Source of the DNA: Luteitalea pratensis | GTDB taxonomy: Bacteria; Acidobacteriota; Vicinamibacteria; Vicinamibacterales; Vicinamibacteraceae | Assembly: GCF_001618865.1 (NCBI RefSeq) | Contig: NZ_CP015136.1 | Coordinates: forward strand, 6,979,001-7,043,000 | Reading direction: 5' to 3' | DNA length: 64,000 nt | Shown here: in pieces, positions 1 through 9,639 of the stretch | Layout of the letters: each line of letters begins with the position of its first letter | How positions within the stretch are numbered: position 1 is the first letter of the stretch | Notes under the pieces: generated by a model | What the model was told of the DNA's origin: nothing | Database searches by the model: none | Seen by the model: the letters and a program-made list of their open reading frames with translations, nothing else | Program-made: the position numbers and the translations under genes

Positions 1-121
1 GACGAAAGTCGTCCAGAGCCGAGCGCTCCAGTCCCTCCTGCGCGTGCGCAAGCAGAGGCACAGCTGAGTTCAGCAGGAGCGCGAACAATGCCGAGCCGAA
101 GTGCGAACGCTGGTACTCCAT
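1..121 (-). CDS. Partial secreted protein, N-terminus only
   Basis: A minus-strand reading frame opens with ATG at 121-119 and runs off the left edge without a stop. The first forty residues read as a signal peptide: a short charged start (MEYQRSHFG), a hydrophobic stretch (SALFALLLNSAVPLLA) and a likely cleavage site after AHA, followed by QEGLERSALDDFR. Only about 40 codons are visible, so the mature function cannot be judged. It is divergent from the RNase HI gene, and the 91-base gap between the two starts holds the heptamer array at 144-192. The evidence is the signal peptide pattern and an open frame to the edge. Confidence 0.6.
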   Translation of the reverse strand, partial: MEYQRSHFGSALFALLLNSAVPLLAHAQEGLERSALDDFR

Positions 122-143
122 GTCTGCAACCTTCCCGGACGTC

Positions 144-192
144 GACTCCCGACTCCCGTTTCCCGACTCCCGATTCCCGATTCCCGATTCGC
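144..192. repeat. Tandem heptamer array GAYTCCC, seven units
   Basis: Seven consecutive 7-base units follow each other without gaps: GACTCCC twice, GTTTCCC, GACTCCC, GATTCCC twice and GATTCGC. The array lies between the divergent starts of a secreted protein (121, minus) and the RNase HI gene (213, plus), so it falls in the 5' region of both. No facing complementary arm is visible here, unlike at most other sites of this kind in the window. Confidence 0.9.
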
Positions 193-212
193 GACAGGTT
201 ACGATCTTCCCG

Positions 213-764
213 ATGATTACGGCGTACACGGATGGTGGCGCGCGAGGGAACCCCGGGCCGGCCGGCTACGGGGTGCACATCCTCGACGGGGACGACAACA
301 CACTGGCGGAACTGGTAGGGCCGCTCGGACATGCCACCAACAACGTCGCCGAATATTCGGGCCTGATCGCGGCCCTGCAATGGGCGGTGGACCACGGCCA
401 CCGGCGGGTCCGCGTGCGCATGGACTCCGAGCTGGTGATCAAGCAGATGCGCGGCGAGTACAAGGTCAAGCACGCGACGATGCAGGAGCTGCACGCGGAC
501 GCGAAGCGGCTGATCGCGAAGCTGGAGCGGGTGACGTTCGAGCACGTCAGGCGCGAGCAGAACAAGGTCGCCGACGGGCTCTCCAACCAGGCCATGGACA
601 TCGTCGAAGGCAAGCCACCGGCGGAAGCGCCGGCCGCGGCTGCCCCTGCCGAGCCGGCCCTGCTGGCGCCGCGCGCGATCAGCATCCCCCGTCCCCCGAA
701 GCCGGAACAGGCCGGCAAGGGCGGGCGGCCGTCGGCGCCACGCTTCGATTTCGACCTGGAGTGA
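213..764 (+). CDS. rnhA: Ribonuclease HI family protein
   Basis: Cytosolic nuclease expected to cut the RNA strand of RNA:DNA hybrids. The 183-residue product starts MITAYTDGGARGNPGPAGYG, and the acidic active-site set is in place: D7 in the TDGG motif, E47 in NNVAEYSG, D71 in RMDSE and D121 in NKVADGLSNQ. The fold ends near residue 130. A proline/alanine-rich tail of about 50 residues follows and ends in an acidic FDFDLE. The ATG at 213 is preferred; an in-frame start at 120 would read through the heptamer array and add a meaningless repeat peptide. The form lacks the basic-loop region of E. coli RNase HI and resembles the short RnhA-like proteins of Gram-positive and acidobacterial genomes. 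Confidence 0.88.
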   Translation: MITAYTDGGARGNPGPAGYGVHILDGDDNTLAELVGPLGHATNNVAEYSGLIAALQWAVDHGHRRVRVRMDSELVIKQMRGEYKVKHATMQELHADAKRLIAKLERVTFEHVRREQNKVADGLSNQAMDIVEGKPPAEAPAAAAPAEPALLAPRAISIPRPPKPEQAGKGGRPSAPRFDFDLE

Positions 765-816
765 TTGGTCGACCTTCGCATCGGCCGGGTGCCGAATGAC
801 GAACACCAGGAGCTGA

Positions 817-1596
817 TCAGGCCGGCGTTCTCACGGGCCGGATGGCGGCGACCATCCTGCCCGCTGAACTTCCGTCGACCCGATACGAGTGCAGCAGCGC
901 CGCGTGCCTCACGGTGCACAACCCCGCCAGGTGGATGTTGGCCGGATCCAGACGCGCGGCGGCGAGTTGGTCGCGCGTGATGGTCCACAGGTCGAGGAGG
1001 TACTTGCCCGGCGGCACCCGCGGGACCCACCACGTCCCGCGCGCGGCCTCGTGCGGCCACGCGGCGGCGAACGCGTCGACGACCTCCTGCCCGACCTCGT
1101 ATGACTCGGGCCCGACACAAGGGCCGATGGCAGCGATGAGGTCTTCGGGCCGGCTCCCGAACGTCACCGCAAGTACTTCCACCATCCGAGAAGCGGCGCC
1201 AGCGACGGTTCCGCGCCAGCCGGCATGCACGGCGGCGACCACGCCCGTGCGTGGATCGGCAAACAGGAGCGGGACGCAATCGGCCGTACGGACGGCGAGT
1301 GCCACGTCGTGCTGGTCGGTGGCGAGCAGATCCCCCTCCGGCCACGTGCCGTCACATGGCGCCACGGCCTCGGTGTGCACCGTGATGCCGTGTACCTGCC
1401 GCAACCGCCAGAGGTGCGACGATTCCACGCCGAGCCAGTTCGAGAGCGTCTCCCAGCCCGCCCCCTCATCGGCATGCGGGAGGTCGAGGCCGCGCCCGGT
1501 GAAGACATGGCGGGCGTGCGGCTCGAGAGCTTCGCATCGCAGCGCCGGCCCCCACGGCGTCTCGAACCACGTGAAAGGGCTCATCGGCGCAGGCAT
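817..1596 (-). CDS. pgeF: Peptidoglycan editing factor PgeF (YfiH/DUF152, laccase-like domain)
   Basis: Product of 259 residues. The family has the CNF1/YfiH-like putative cysteine hydrolase fold. Members have been reported as multicopper oxidases, purine nucleoside phosphorylase/adenosine deaminases, and editors of wrongly built UDP-MurNAc-peptides. The three metal ligands are visible: H69 in RQVHG, C107 in RTADCVP and H124 in VHAGWRG, with the family motif IGPC at 157-160. Three possible starts lie close together. The ATG at 1596 (MPAPMSPF) is taken because the longer form from 1632 adds 12 unlikely residues. The gene stands alone, about 4.5 kb beyond the end of the dcw cluster. A link to murein quality control is plausible but not shown here. 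Confidence 0.85.
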   Translation of the reverse strand: MPAPMSPFTWFETPWGPALRCEALEPHARHVFTGRGLDLPHADEGAGWETLSNWLGVESSHLWRLRQVHGITVHTEAVAPCDGTWPEGDLLATDQHDVALAVRTADCVPLLFADPRTGVVAAVHAGWRGTVAGAASRMVEVLAVTFGSRPEDLIAAIGPCVGPESYEVGQEVVDAFAAAWPHEAARGTWWVPRVPPGKYLLDLWTITRDQLAAARLDPANIHLAGLCTVRHAALLHSYRVDGSSAGRMVAAIRPVRTPA

Positions 1597-2009
1597 CGTC
1601 ACGGGTCGATGATGCAACGGCAGGAGGCACACGCCAACTGCCGTTACCCGCGCGGTTCACGACGGCGGACGCCGATCATTGGACGCGGATATTCACGCAG
1701 GCCAGCCCAATCGACTTGCCGTGTGAACTGCGGTTGACAATTGCCGCTCTGTCCGCGCCTCGAGCCGACTGCCTCCCGTCGTCGCACTGGCGACCGAACC
1801 AACATGTTGGCAATGACTTACAGAGTTGCCTTGGTGACGAGGCGAGCCATGGCGCGACTCTTGAAATACAGGAGGCGGACGGCGGATCCGCACGCGTGGC
1901 GCATGTCGCCACCTGGCCAGAGGCCGGAGCGAGGTCCCCGTCCTTCCTTGCCGACGCGGCGTTCGAGTGAATCGCCGCGACGCACCAGCCGTACACGGAG
2001 GACACGCAC
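1597..2009. other. Gene-free stretch
   Basis: About 410 bases between pgeF (minus) and the small gene at 2010 (plus). Several frames are open on both strands, but their products are arginine- and proline-rich composition artefacts with no recognisable motif. A TTGACA sits at 1734-1739 on the plus strand without a convincing -10 at the right distance. The likely ribosome site for the next gene is ACGGAGG, about 9 bases before its ATG. Nothing else was recognised. Confidence 0.5.
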
Positions 2010-2318
2010 ATGACGGTCAAGATCGTCGCCGCCAACGAACAGGCCAGCCCGGCGGGCAAACTGGCCGACGCCGAGCTCCACTTCGTCGAGGGGGCCCTCA
2101 ATGGCCTCAAGCTGATCGGGTTCTCCGTCTGGGAGCGTCGTTCGCCATCCGGGCGACGCAACGTCACGTTCCCGGCGCGCACCTATTCGGTCAATGGCGA
2201 ACGTCGCAGCTACGCGCTGCTTCGTCCGATTGCCGACCAGGACGCACAAGACAAGGTGCGCGACGTGATCCTCGCTGCGTACGTCGAGCACGAGGCCCAG
2301 AACGCACTCGCCCGGTGA
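2010..2318 (+). CDS. Small SpoVG-like protein
   Basis: Product of 102 residues with no signal peptide or membrane segment. The central part reads LKLIGFSVWERRSPSGRRNV, then TFPARTYSVNGERRSYALLR, then PIADQDAQDKVRDVILAAY. The order (hydrophobic strand, a middle P-x-R turn, an R/Y-rich strand, PI, then a helix ending in AY-x-E/H) matches the layout of SpoVG, a small nucleic-acid-binding regulator, although sequence identity is low. This assignment is inference from pattern only. An ACGGAGG ribosome site supports the ATG at 2010. The gene is separate from its neighbours and convergent with the membrane protein gene that ends at 2377. Confidence 0.6.
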   Translation: MTVKIVAANEQASPAGKLADAELHFVEGALNGLKLIGFSVWERRSPSGRRNVTFPARTYSVNGERRSYALLRPIADQDAQDKVRDVILAAYVEHEAQNALAR

Positions 2319-2376
2319 TCACATCGACGCGACTGCCTGCCGGTGTCCGAAGGCAAGGCACGCTCTTGGCTCGCGA

Positions 2377-4161
2377 CTAGCGCGGGATGTCCGTGATCCG
2401 CGTCGTGCGAATCCGGCCGCCCGCGCGGTAGACCTCGCGATCGGCGCCGACCCAGATCCGCGTGGCGATGGGGCGGCCGATCTCGGCTCGCGGCGGCCAA
2501 TCGAGGGCGGTGAGCGCCGCGTCACCAAACCGGTGGTGCAACGTGGCCGGTTCGGACTCGTCGAGCACGAACACGAGGGGGCGTCGCTCGCGATCTGCCC
2601 AGGCGACAAGTGTGCCGAAGGCGTCGGGTGCGAGAAGGTCGGGCCGGATCACCGGGCGGCCGCTGTAATACGGGGTCGAGGCGCTGTGCTGCACGGCGAC
2701 GATCACGGCCGTCGCGGGCAGCTGGTCGGCAACGTAGCGACCCGCGGCCACGTACCGGTACTCGCGCGCCCGCACGTTGAAAACGGTCAGTTCCCGTGCG
2801 AGGCGCAGGTTCGGCAGCGCCACCGCTAGCAGCACGACCATCGTCACGGGGAATGTCCAGCGCGTGAAGCGGCTCTCCTGCACGGCGTGCAGCACGTACG
2901 CCGCACCGAGCGGCGCGAGTGCGAGCGGCACGAGGACGAAGCGGAGGTACGTCCACGAGTCGAAAGGGATGTAGACGAGGTAGAGCACGAGCACCGCGAC
3001 CAGCATGGCCGCCGGTGGGCGCCAGTCAGCCTGGCGCACCGCCCGCCACGCGAGGCAGGCTGCGCCGGCCAGCAGAACGACGCCCGCTGGCCAGGCGACA
3101 CCTTCCCGGAACCAGGCCGCGTAGAGCCGCACGTTCTCGGACACGTATCGCAGGGCAAAGAGGTCGGACGCTCGGCCGTAGCCCGAGCGCACGGGCGACC
3201 CGTACAGGGATGCCTGCACGGCGGCCACGGCAGCAACGCCTGCGAAAGCCCCGGCACAGACGACGAGCAGGCGAACGACGGGGCGGCGGCGACGAATCTG
3301 CGCAGACACCCGAGGCACGGCCTGCCATGCCTGCCAGGCCACGACCAGGACGAGCGGCGAGAGGTTCGGTCGAATCACGATCGCGACGAGTGTCGCCAGG
3401 GCAGCTCCAACGAGCGCGGCGGGGAACGTCCTCGATGCCAGGGCAAGTGCGAGCAGCCAGGCGGCAAGTGCCGGCGCGTCTGACATCGGCTGGAGCGTTT
3501 GGTACAAGAAGGGCGGAAGCGTCGCAAGGCTCGTCACCACCAGCGCTGCGCCTGGATACCCGGTGCGCGGCACGGAGACCAGCCACGCCGCCACGAGGCC
3601 GACCATCGCGGCCAGCCACGGAAGTCCACGCACGGCGGCGAACTCACCGCCGAGCCGCAGGGCGACGGCCTCGAGCCAGGGCAGTCCTGGCGGGTATGTC
3701 GGTACCGTCGCATCGCCAGTGGCGGACGGGCGTAAGCCGAGGCCACTCTGCACCCACGGATCGGCGATGCCGGGGATGGCGAGGGGCAGCGGCACGCGCA
3801 ATTGTCCATCGCGCCACCGGGCGGCCTGTGCGAGATAGCCCGCCGAGTCGGCTCCGCCCACGTTCACGGCGCCGTGCGTGGAGAGAAGCGCCGTGAACGC
3901 CACGAGCGTGAGTGCGAGCGTCGCGACGTACGGCGCCCGAGACGAGGCGAGGTCGTCCAGCAGCGCCAGCACGTTGCCCCGGCACCAGAGCGCGGCGCCG
4001 GCGAGCACGGCGGCGGCAGCGAGCAGTCGCGTCGCGCGAGAGATGGAGACGCCGATGGCAGGCACCGACAGCGGTCCGAGCGCCACAACCAATGACGCCG
4101 TCGCCAGCGCACACCACGCCAGCACGGCGAGGGGCAGGGCCAGGCGGCGCAGCGCGGTCAA
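2377..4161 (-). CDS. Polytopic GT-C-type glycosyltransferase (ArnT/PMT-like)
   Basis: Product of 594 residues with about eleven hydrophobic segments between residues 5 and 455, then a soluble C-terminal domain of about 130 residues. The first outer loop has an acidic residue in GGADSAGYL (D105), followed by the TYPPGLPW motif (155-162) and a QPMSDAPALAAWLLALALA segment. This layout is typical of family 39/83-like enzymes that use polyprenyl-phosphate sugars on the outer face of the inner membrane. Donor and acceptor cannot be told. It starts at ATG 4161, 16 bases after the radical SAM gene ends, so the two probably share an mRNA. It could instead belong to another GT-C family. Confidence 0.7.
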   Translation of the reverse strand: MTALRRLALPLAVLAWCALATASLVVALGPLSVPAIGVSISRATRLLAAAAVLAGAALWCRGNVLALLDDLASSRAPYVATLALTLVAFTALLSTHGAVNVGGADSAGYLAQAARWRDGQLRVPLPLAIPGIADPWVQSGLGLRPSATGDATVPTYPPGLPWLEAVALRLGGEFAAVRGLPWLAAMVGLVAAWLVSVPRTGYPGAALVVTSLATLPPFLYQTLQPMSDAPALAAWLLALALASRTFPAALVGAALATLVAIVIRPNLSPLVLVVAWQAWQAVPRVSAQIRRRRPVVRLLVVCAGAFAGVAAVAAVQASLYGSPVRSGYGRASDLFALRYVSENVRLYAAWFREGVAWPAGVVLLAGAACLAWRAVRQADWRPPAAMLVAVLVLYLVYIPFDSWTYLRFVLVPLALAPLGAAYVLHAVQESRFTRWTFPVTMVVLLAVALPNLRLARELTVFNVRAREYRYVAAGRYVADQLPATAVIVAVQHSASTPYYSGRPVIRPDLLAPDAFGTLVAWADRERRPLVFVLDESEPATLHHRFGDAALTALDWPPRAEIGRPIATRIWVGADREVYRAGGRIRTTRITDIPR

Positions 4162-4177
4162 CGGCGTCGGACCGTAT

Positions 4178-5926
4178 TCAGGAGATGACGGGCAGGAGCC
4201 TGGCGTTCTCCTGCTGGCGCTTGGGCGGCAGCGTCCACTCGGCGCGCATGGCCTTGTCGAACTCGTTGCGGAAGAACGACTGCTTCATCCCGCCGTCGAT
4301 CACGTCCCACGGCAGGTACGTGTCCTGGCTTCGGTCGCGGAAGATGTAGAAGTCGGCATCGACGCCGGTGGCCTCCACGGCCTCGCGCCAGTTGCCGCCG
4401 TTGCGCTCGACCATGTCGATCGCCGGGGCGACGCGTCGATCGCCGAGCGACATGAGCGCCTGGTAGTACGAGTGCCGCTCGGACTTCACCGTGAAATAGA
4501 CGTTGTCGAGATCGGCGACCAGCTTCTTCAGGCGCTTGGCCTTCTTGTCGGTGATGGCCGGGTCTTCCATCGGCAGCCACTGGTAGGCCGTGCCCGGCTT
4601 CGGGATCAGCGGATTGACGCTCGCCACGATCCGCCCGACTCGCCCGCGCGTGCGGCCGTGGTGCAGCATGATGCCGCGGAGTTGCGCGGTCAGGTCGCGC
4701 ATCGCCACGAGATCCTCGTCGGTCTCGGTCGGCAGCCCGATCATGAAGTACAGCTTCAGGTTCTCGACGCCGTTGGCAAACAGCAGGTTCGCCTTGTCGA
4801 GAATCTCCTCGTTCGTGAACGTCTTGTTGATCACCCGGCGGAGCCGGTCCGATCCCGCCTCTGGTGCGATGGTCACACCGCGCTCGCCGCTCGTGACGAG
4901 TCGCCTGACGATCGACTCGTTGAGGTCGTCGAGGCGCAGCGAAGCAGGGCTGATCGAGTAGCCCATTGCAGCAAGCCGCTCGAGGATCAGCTCGATGTCG
5001 GGGTGATCGCAGAGGGCGATCGACACCAGGCCCACCTTGTGCGCGAGGGGCCGTGCGGCCTCGGCCAGCGAGAGAATGCGACCGGTGTCGAACGGCCGCA
5101 CCGGCAGGTAGTTGTATCCGGCCCAGCAGAATCGGCACAGGTTGGCGCAGCCGCGCACGACTTCGATGAGGAACCGCGAGCCGAACTCGGTGTCGGGGGT
5201 GAAGATCTGCGTGTGTGGCGGGTCGAGCAGGTCGGTCGTCCGCACCGCCGCCTTCTTCACGGGCGCGGCGCCGCCACGTGCCGGGTCGCCAATCATCCCG
5301 CGCAGCGTGCCGTCAGCGGCGTAGTCCGGCGTCCATGCCGAGGGCACGTAGAAGCCGCGGTCCTGTCCGAGCGCCTGGAGGAGCGACTCGCGTCCCGTCG
5401 CCTCGCGGATGCGCTGAACGAGGGTCGGCACCAGTTCCTCGCCCTCACCCGCGGCAATCACGTCGGCAAACAGCGCCAGCGGTTCCGGGTTCACGAAGGT
5501 GACCGCGCCGCCCAGTACAACGAGCGGATCGCGCCCGGCCTGCCGCTCGGCGGCGTAGATCGGCATGCCCGCGAGCCGCAGCAGCGTCAGCACGTTCGGG
5601 TAATCCCACTCGAACGAGACCGACAAGGCGAAGACGTCGAACGCCTTCACCGGGGTCTGCGACTCGATCGTCAGCAGCTTGAGGCCGGCCGCGCGCTGGT
5701 CGTGCAGCTCCTGCCGAGGTGGCAGGAATACGCGCTCGCAGACGACGTCGTCCATCTCGTTGAAGAGACGGTAGACGGTCTGGAAGCCCAGGTTGGACAT
5801 CCCGATGTGGTAGGTGTTCGGGAAGGCAAGGGCCACACGGATCCGCTGCCCGTGTGGCTTCACGAGGACACCGGCTTCGCGGGCCAGCGTGGCCCGGGCC
5901 CGATCTCGGAGGTCCTGCGCCTTCAT
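4178..5926 (-). CDS. Radical SAM protein of the TIGR03960 type (B12-binding-like N-domain)
   Basis: Product of 582 residues. The N-terminal half has the Rossmann-like fold seen in B12-binding radical SAM proteins (MSNLGFQTVYRLFN near residue 43; LGGAVTFVNPEPLALFADV near 140). The catalytic half has the 4Fe-4S cysteines C260, C264 and C267 in CANLCRFCWAGYNY, then EAGSDRLR and LKLYFMIGLPTETDED. Members of this family occur beside cell-division or ribonuclease E/G genes, but the substrate is unknown. ATG 5926 (MKAQDLRDRAR) is preferred over an upstream start at 5983 that adds 19 residues of Arg/Pro-rich sequence. It follows ftsZ on the same strand across a 216-base gap holding a long inverted repeat. 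Confidence 0.85.
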   Translation of the reverse strand: MKAQDLRDRARATLAREAGVLVKPHGQRIRVALAFPNTYHIGMSNLGFQTVYRLFNEMDDVVCERVFLPPRQELHDQRAAGLKLLTIESQTPVKAFDVFALSVSFEWDYPNVLTLLRLAGMPIYAAERQAGRDPLVVLGGAVTFVNPEPLALFADVIAAGEGEELVPTLVQRIREATGRESLLQALGQDRGFYVPSAWTPDYAADGTLRGMIGDPARGGAAPVKKAAVRTTDLLDPPHTQIFTPDTEFGSRFLIEVVRGCANLCRFCWAGYNYLPVRPFDTGRILSLAEAARPLAHKVGLVSIALCDHPDIELILERLAAMGYSISPASLRLDDLNESIVRRLVTSGERGVTIAPEAGSDRLRRVINKTFTNEEILDKANLLFANGVENLKLYFMIGLPTETDEDLVAMRDLTAQLRGIMLHHGRTRGRVGRIVASVNPLIPKPGTAYQWLPMEDPAITDKKAKRLKKLVADLDNVYFTVKSERHSYYQALMSLGDRRVAPAIDMVERNGGNWREAVEATGVDADFYIFRDRSQDTYLPWDVIDGGMKQSFFRNEFDKAMRAEWTLPPKRQQENARLLPVIS

Positions 5927-6023
5927 GTGTAGGAGCGAGCCAGCCGCCGCCCCTGGACGGTGCGAGCGGCGGCGGGCCAACACACCAATCTAGCACGGCG
6001 CGCAGGAACACACATCGCGCGCC

Positions 6024-6137
6024 GTCTCCGGTCTCAGGTCTCAGGTCTCAGGTCTTACGTAAGACGTGGGCCTTGAGACTGCTGTCCGTATGTGACTACG
6101 GCTCAGGTGCAGCGCCTGAGGCCTGAGACCTGAGACA
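6024..6137. repeat. Inverted repeat with GTCTCAG heptamer arms, 3' of ftsZ
   Basis: The left arm has tandem units GTCTCCG, GTCTCAG three times and GTCTTAC (6024-6058). The right arm has GCCTGAG twice and ACCTGAG (6114-6134), the reverse complement of the same unit. The 22 bases at 6031-6052 pair with 6115-6136 with one mismatch, around a loop of about 62 bases. The loop begins with a perfect 14-base palindrome (6052-6065). It sits between the stop of ftsZ (6143, minus) and the radical SAM start, where a terminator would be expected, but there is no T run. Confidence 0.85.
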
Positions 6138-6142
6138 TGACC

Positions 6143-7411
<1,269 letters not shown>

Positions 7412-7438
7412 GCGTCCCCCGTCCACTTGCCCGCCGTG

Positions 7439-8674
7439 TCATCGCCCGATGAAGAAGTTGTTGAACATGGAGCTCACCGACTCGAGCACCCAGCGCAGGC
7501 CCACTGGCGTGGGCGGCGCGGGGGCCCGATTACGGCTCGCGTACATGACGGCGCCGACGGCCGTCGCGTAGATGGGGCTGCTGGCCTGGTCGCCGAGCCC
7601 ATTGGCACCGGCCGGCACGCCACGGCGCACCGGCAAGTCGAAAATCTGCTCGGCGATCTCCGCCATCCCGTCGAGGGCCGCACCCCCGCCCGTCAGCACG
7701 ATGCCCGAGTGCAGGGAGTTGCTGCAGCCTGCCTTGTCGATCTCGTCCCACAGCATGTGGAACACCTGTTCGGCACGCGGCTGGAGGATCTGCGAGAGGA
7801 TGCGGCGCGACATCACGCGCGGGCGTCGTCCGCCCACGCTCGCCACCTCCATGGTTTCGTCCTCGCCGACCATCGAGTTCAGCGCGCACCCGCAGCGCCG
7901 CTTCAGCTTCTCGGCATCGGGCACCGGGGTGCGCAAGCCGACGGCGATGTCGTTGGTGAAGTGATCGCCACCAATCGCCACCACGCCGGTGTGCCACAGG
8001 CTGCCGCGCTCGAAGATCGCGAAGTCGGTCGTGCCGCCGCCGATGTCGACAACGGCAACACCGAGCTCGCGCTCATCGGGCGTGAGCACGGCTTCGGCCG
8101 CGGCGATCTGCTCGAGCACCGTGTCCACGACGTTGACGCCGGCGCGATTCACGCACGCGATCAGGTTCTGCATCGATGCGGCGCCGCCGGTCACGATGTG
8201 GACGTTGACGTCGAGTCGCGATCCGGTCATGCCGACCGGATCGGCGATGCCTTCCTCGTCGTCGACCGCGAAGTCCTGCGGCAGCACGTGCAGGATCTCG
8301 CGGCCGTTCGGCAGCGCGAAGGCCTTGGCCGCATCGATCGCGCGGCGCACGTCCTCGCGGGTGATCTCGCGCGTCTTGCCCGAGACGGCCACCACCCCGC
8401 GGCTGTTGAAGCCCTTGATGTGGGCGCCCGACAGCGTCAGGTACACCGAGTCGATCTCGATGCCTGCGGTCAGTTCCGCCTCCTCGATCGCCTTCTTGAT
8501 CGATTCGACCGCCTCCTCGAGGTTCACCACCGCGCCGCGGCGAATGCCCTTGGCATCGGCCGTGCCGATGCCGATGATCTCGACGCCGCCATCGTCGGTG
8601 ACCTCACCCACGATCGCGGCCACCTTGGTGGTGCCCACGTCCAGGCCCACCAGGTAGCGTTCGTTACGAGGCAC
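7439..8674 (-). CDS. ftsA: Cell division protein FtsA, actin-like
   Basis: Cytosolic actin-like ATPase that tethers FtsZ to the membrane and recruits late division proteins. The 411-residue product shows phosphate-1 (GLDVGTTKVAAIVGE from residue 10), phosphate-2 (VVDIGGGTTDFAIF near 208) and the adenosine motif (IVLTGGGAALDGM near 337). The C-terminus ends in an amphipathic helix, LESVSSMFNNFF, the membrane-targeting sequence. The start is GTG 8674, with GGGAGG six bases upstream. It follows ftsQ across a 29-base gap and precedes ftsZ, the standard dcw order. Confidence 0.97.
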   Translation of the reverse strand: MPRNERYLVGLDVGTTKVAAIVGEVTDDGGVEIIGIGTADAKGIRRGAVVNLEEAVESIKKAIEEAELTAGIEIDSVYLTLSGAHIKGFNSRGVVAVSGKTREITREDVRRAIDAAKAFALPNGREILHVLPQDFAVDDEEGIADPVGMTGSRLDVNVHIVTGGAASMQNLIACVNRAGVNVVDTVLEQIAAAEAVLTPDERELGVAVVDIGGGTTDFAIFERGSLWHTGVVAIGGDHFTNDIAVGLRTPVPDAEKLKRRCGCALNSMVGEDETMEVASVGGRRPRVMSRRILSQILQPRAEQVFHMLWDEIDKAGCSNSLHSGIVLTGGGAALDGMAEIAEQIFDLPVRRGVPAGANGLGDQASSPIYATAVGAVMYASRNRAPAPPTPVGLRWVLESVSSMFNNFFIGR

Positions 8675-8703
8675 GGTGCCCTCCCACTGGTTGCCTCAGC
8701 ACT

Positions 8704-9639
8704 TCAATGCTGCCCATCGACATCCTCTGGCTCCGCCAGCGCTTCCTCCACCGAATCCTCGACAGGGATCCGTGGCATCGACGCAAAGGTGGCCCCCGGC
8801 TTGCGGGGACGCACGTACACGCGGTTCTCGAACCGCAAATCCACCGACTCGACCTGATCGACCATCCGCGCGAGGCGGCCCTTCATGTCCAGATAGCCCT
8901 GCACCCGCTCGCCAAAGCGCTCGCGACCGACGTACAGCAGCACGGCGTCGTTCATCAGCATGACGCCGACGTTGCGGGCGTTGCGCACGTCGATCTGGGA
9001 GACCTTCGCGAGCAGGTTTGCATCACGCAGAGAGACGAGCGCCTCGGCCACGAGCGCGATTCGCGTCTCGTCGGCGACTGCCTCCTTGCCATCGCGTTCC
9101 ATCAGGCCCTCGACGATCGGCAGGTCCAGCGATCGATAGCGCGGCCCGAATTCGTCGACGATGGCGCCCTGCTCGTCGATCAGCAGCAGCGAGTCACCCG
9201 ATCGCGCCACGGCCATCGGCACACGTTCGGTGATCCGTACTTCGATCGTGCCCGGCAACGCACGGCGGAGACTGGCCTCGCGCACCCACGGCGACGCGAG
9301 CAGGCGCTGCCGCCACGGCTCGAGGGGCGTGGTCACGATGTTGCGACCCTTCAGGCCGTCGAGCAGGCCTTCGATCTCGCCTTCTGACAGGCGCGAGTTG
9401 CCGATCGCCCTGAGGCGGACGACGGCAAAGGCCTGGCCACTGGTCATGACCGCCTGCACGTACCAGCCCGAACCGATCAGCACGGTGGCGAAGGTTCCGA
9501 CACGCAGCGCCGTCCACAGGCGCGCCCGCCACGATCGCGCGGCCCGGTGGCCGCCATCGCGGGCACGGAGCAGGCGCGGATCCCGCGTCGTGGCCGGCGG
9601 CACGCGGCGCGTGTTTCGACCCTGGGGACGTGGCGGCAT
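8704..9639 (-). CDS. ftsQ: Cell division protein FtsQ/DivIB
   Basis: Single-pass divisome protein that links FtsL/FtsB to FtsW/FtsI. The 311-residue product has an arginine-rich cytosolic start of about 45 residues and one membrane helix (VGTFATVLIGSGWYVQAV). A periplasmic POTRA domain follows from about residue 70 (FAVVRLRAIGNSRLSEGEI), then the beta domain, with ITERVPMAVARSGDSLLLID near 145. Its ATG shares one base with the murC stop (TGATG), which implies translational coupling. No murB or ddl lies between murC and ftsQ, unlike in many clusters. Confidence 0.93.
   Translation of the reverse strand: MPPRPQGRNTRRVPPATTRDPRLLRARDGGHRAARSWRARLWTALRVGTFATVLIGSGWYVQAVMTSGQAFAVVRLRAIGNSRLSEGEIEGLLDGLKGRNIVTTPLEPWRQRLLASPWVREASLRRALPGTIEVRITERVPMAVARSGDSLLLIDEQGAIVDEFGPRYRSLDLPIVEGLMERDGKEAVADETRIALVAEALVSLRDANLLAKVSQIDVRNARNVGVMLMNDAVLLYVGRERFGERVQGYLDMKGRLARMVDQVESVDLRFENRVYVRPRKPGATFASMPRIPVEDSVEEALAEPEDVDGQH

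Noticed and set aside
1676-2182. 168-residue minus-strand frame across the gap and the SpoVG-like gene
   Set aside because: Cys/Ser/Arg-rich with no motif, and it overlaps a gene with a good ribosome site and a plausible fold.
3878-5932. 684-residue open frame on the plus strand, antisense to the radical SAM gene
   Set aside because: Composition artefact of GC-rich coding DNA; the product has no recognisable domain, while the opposite strand encodes complete radical SAM motifs.
6024-6137. Insertion sequence or MITE
   Set aside because: No transposase and no clear target duplication; arms are made of short tandem units rather than unique terminal repeats.
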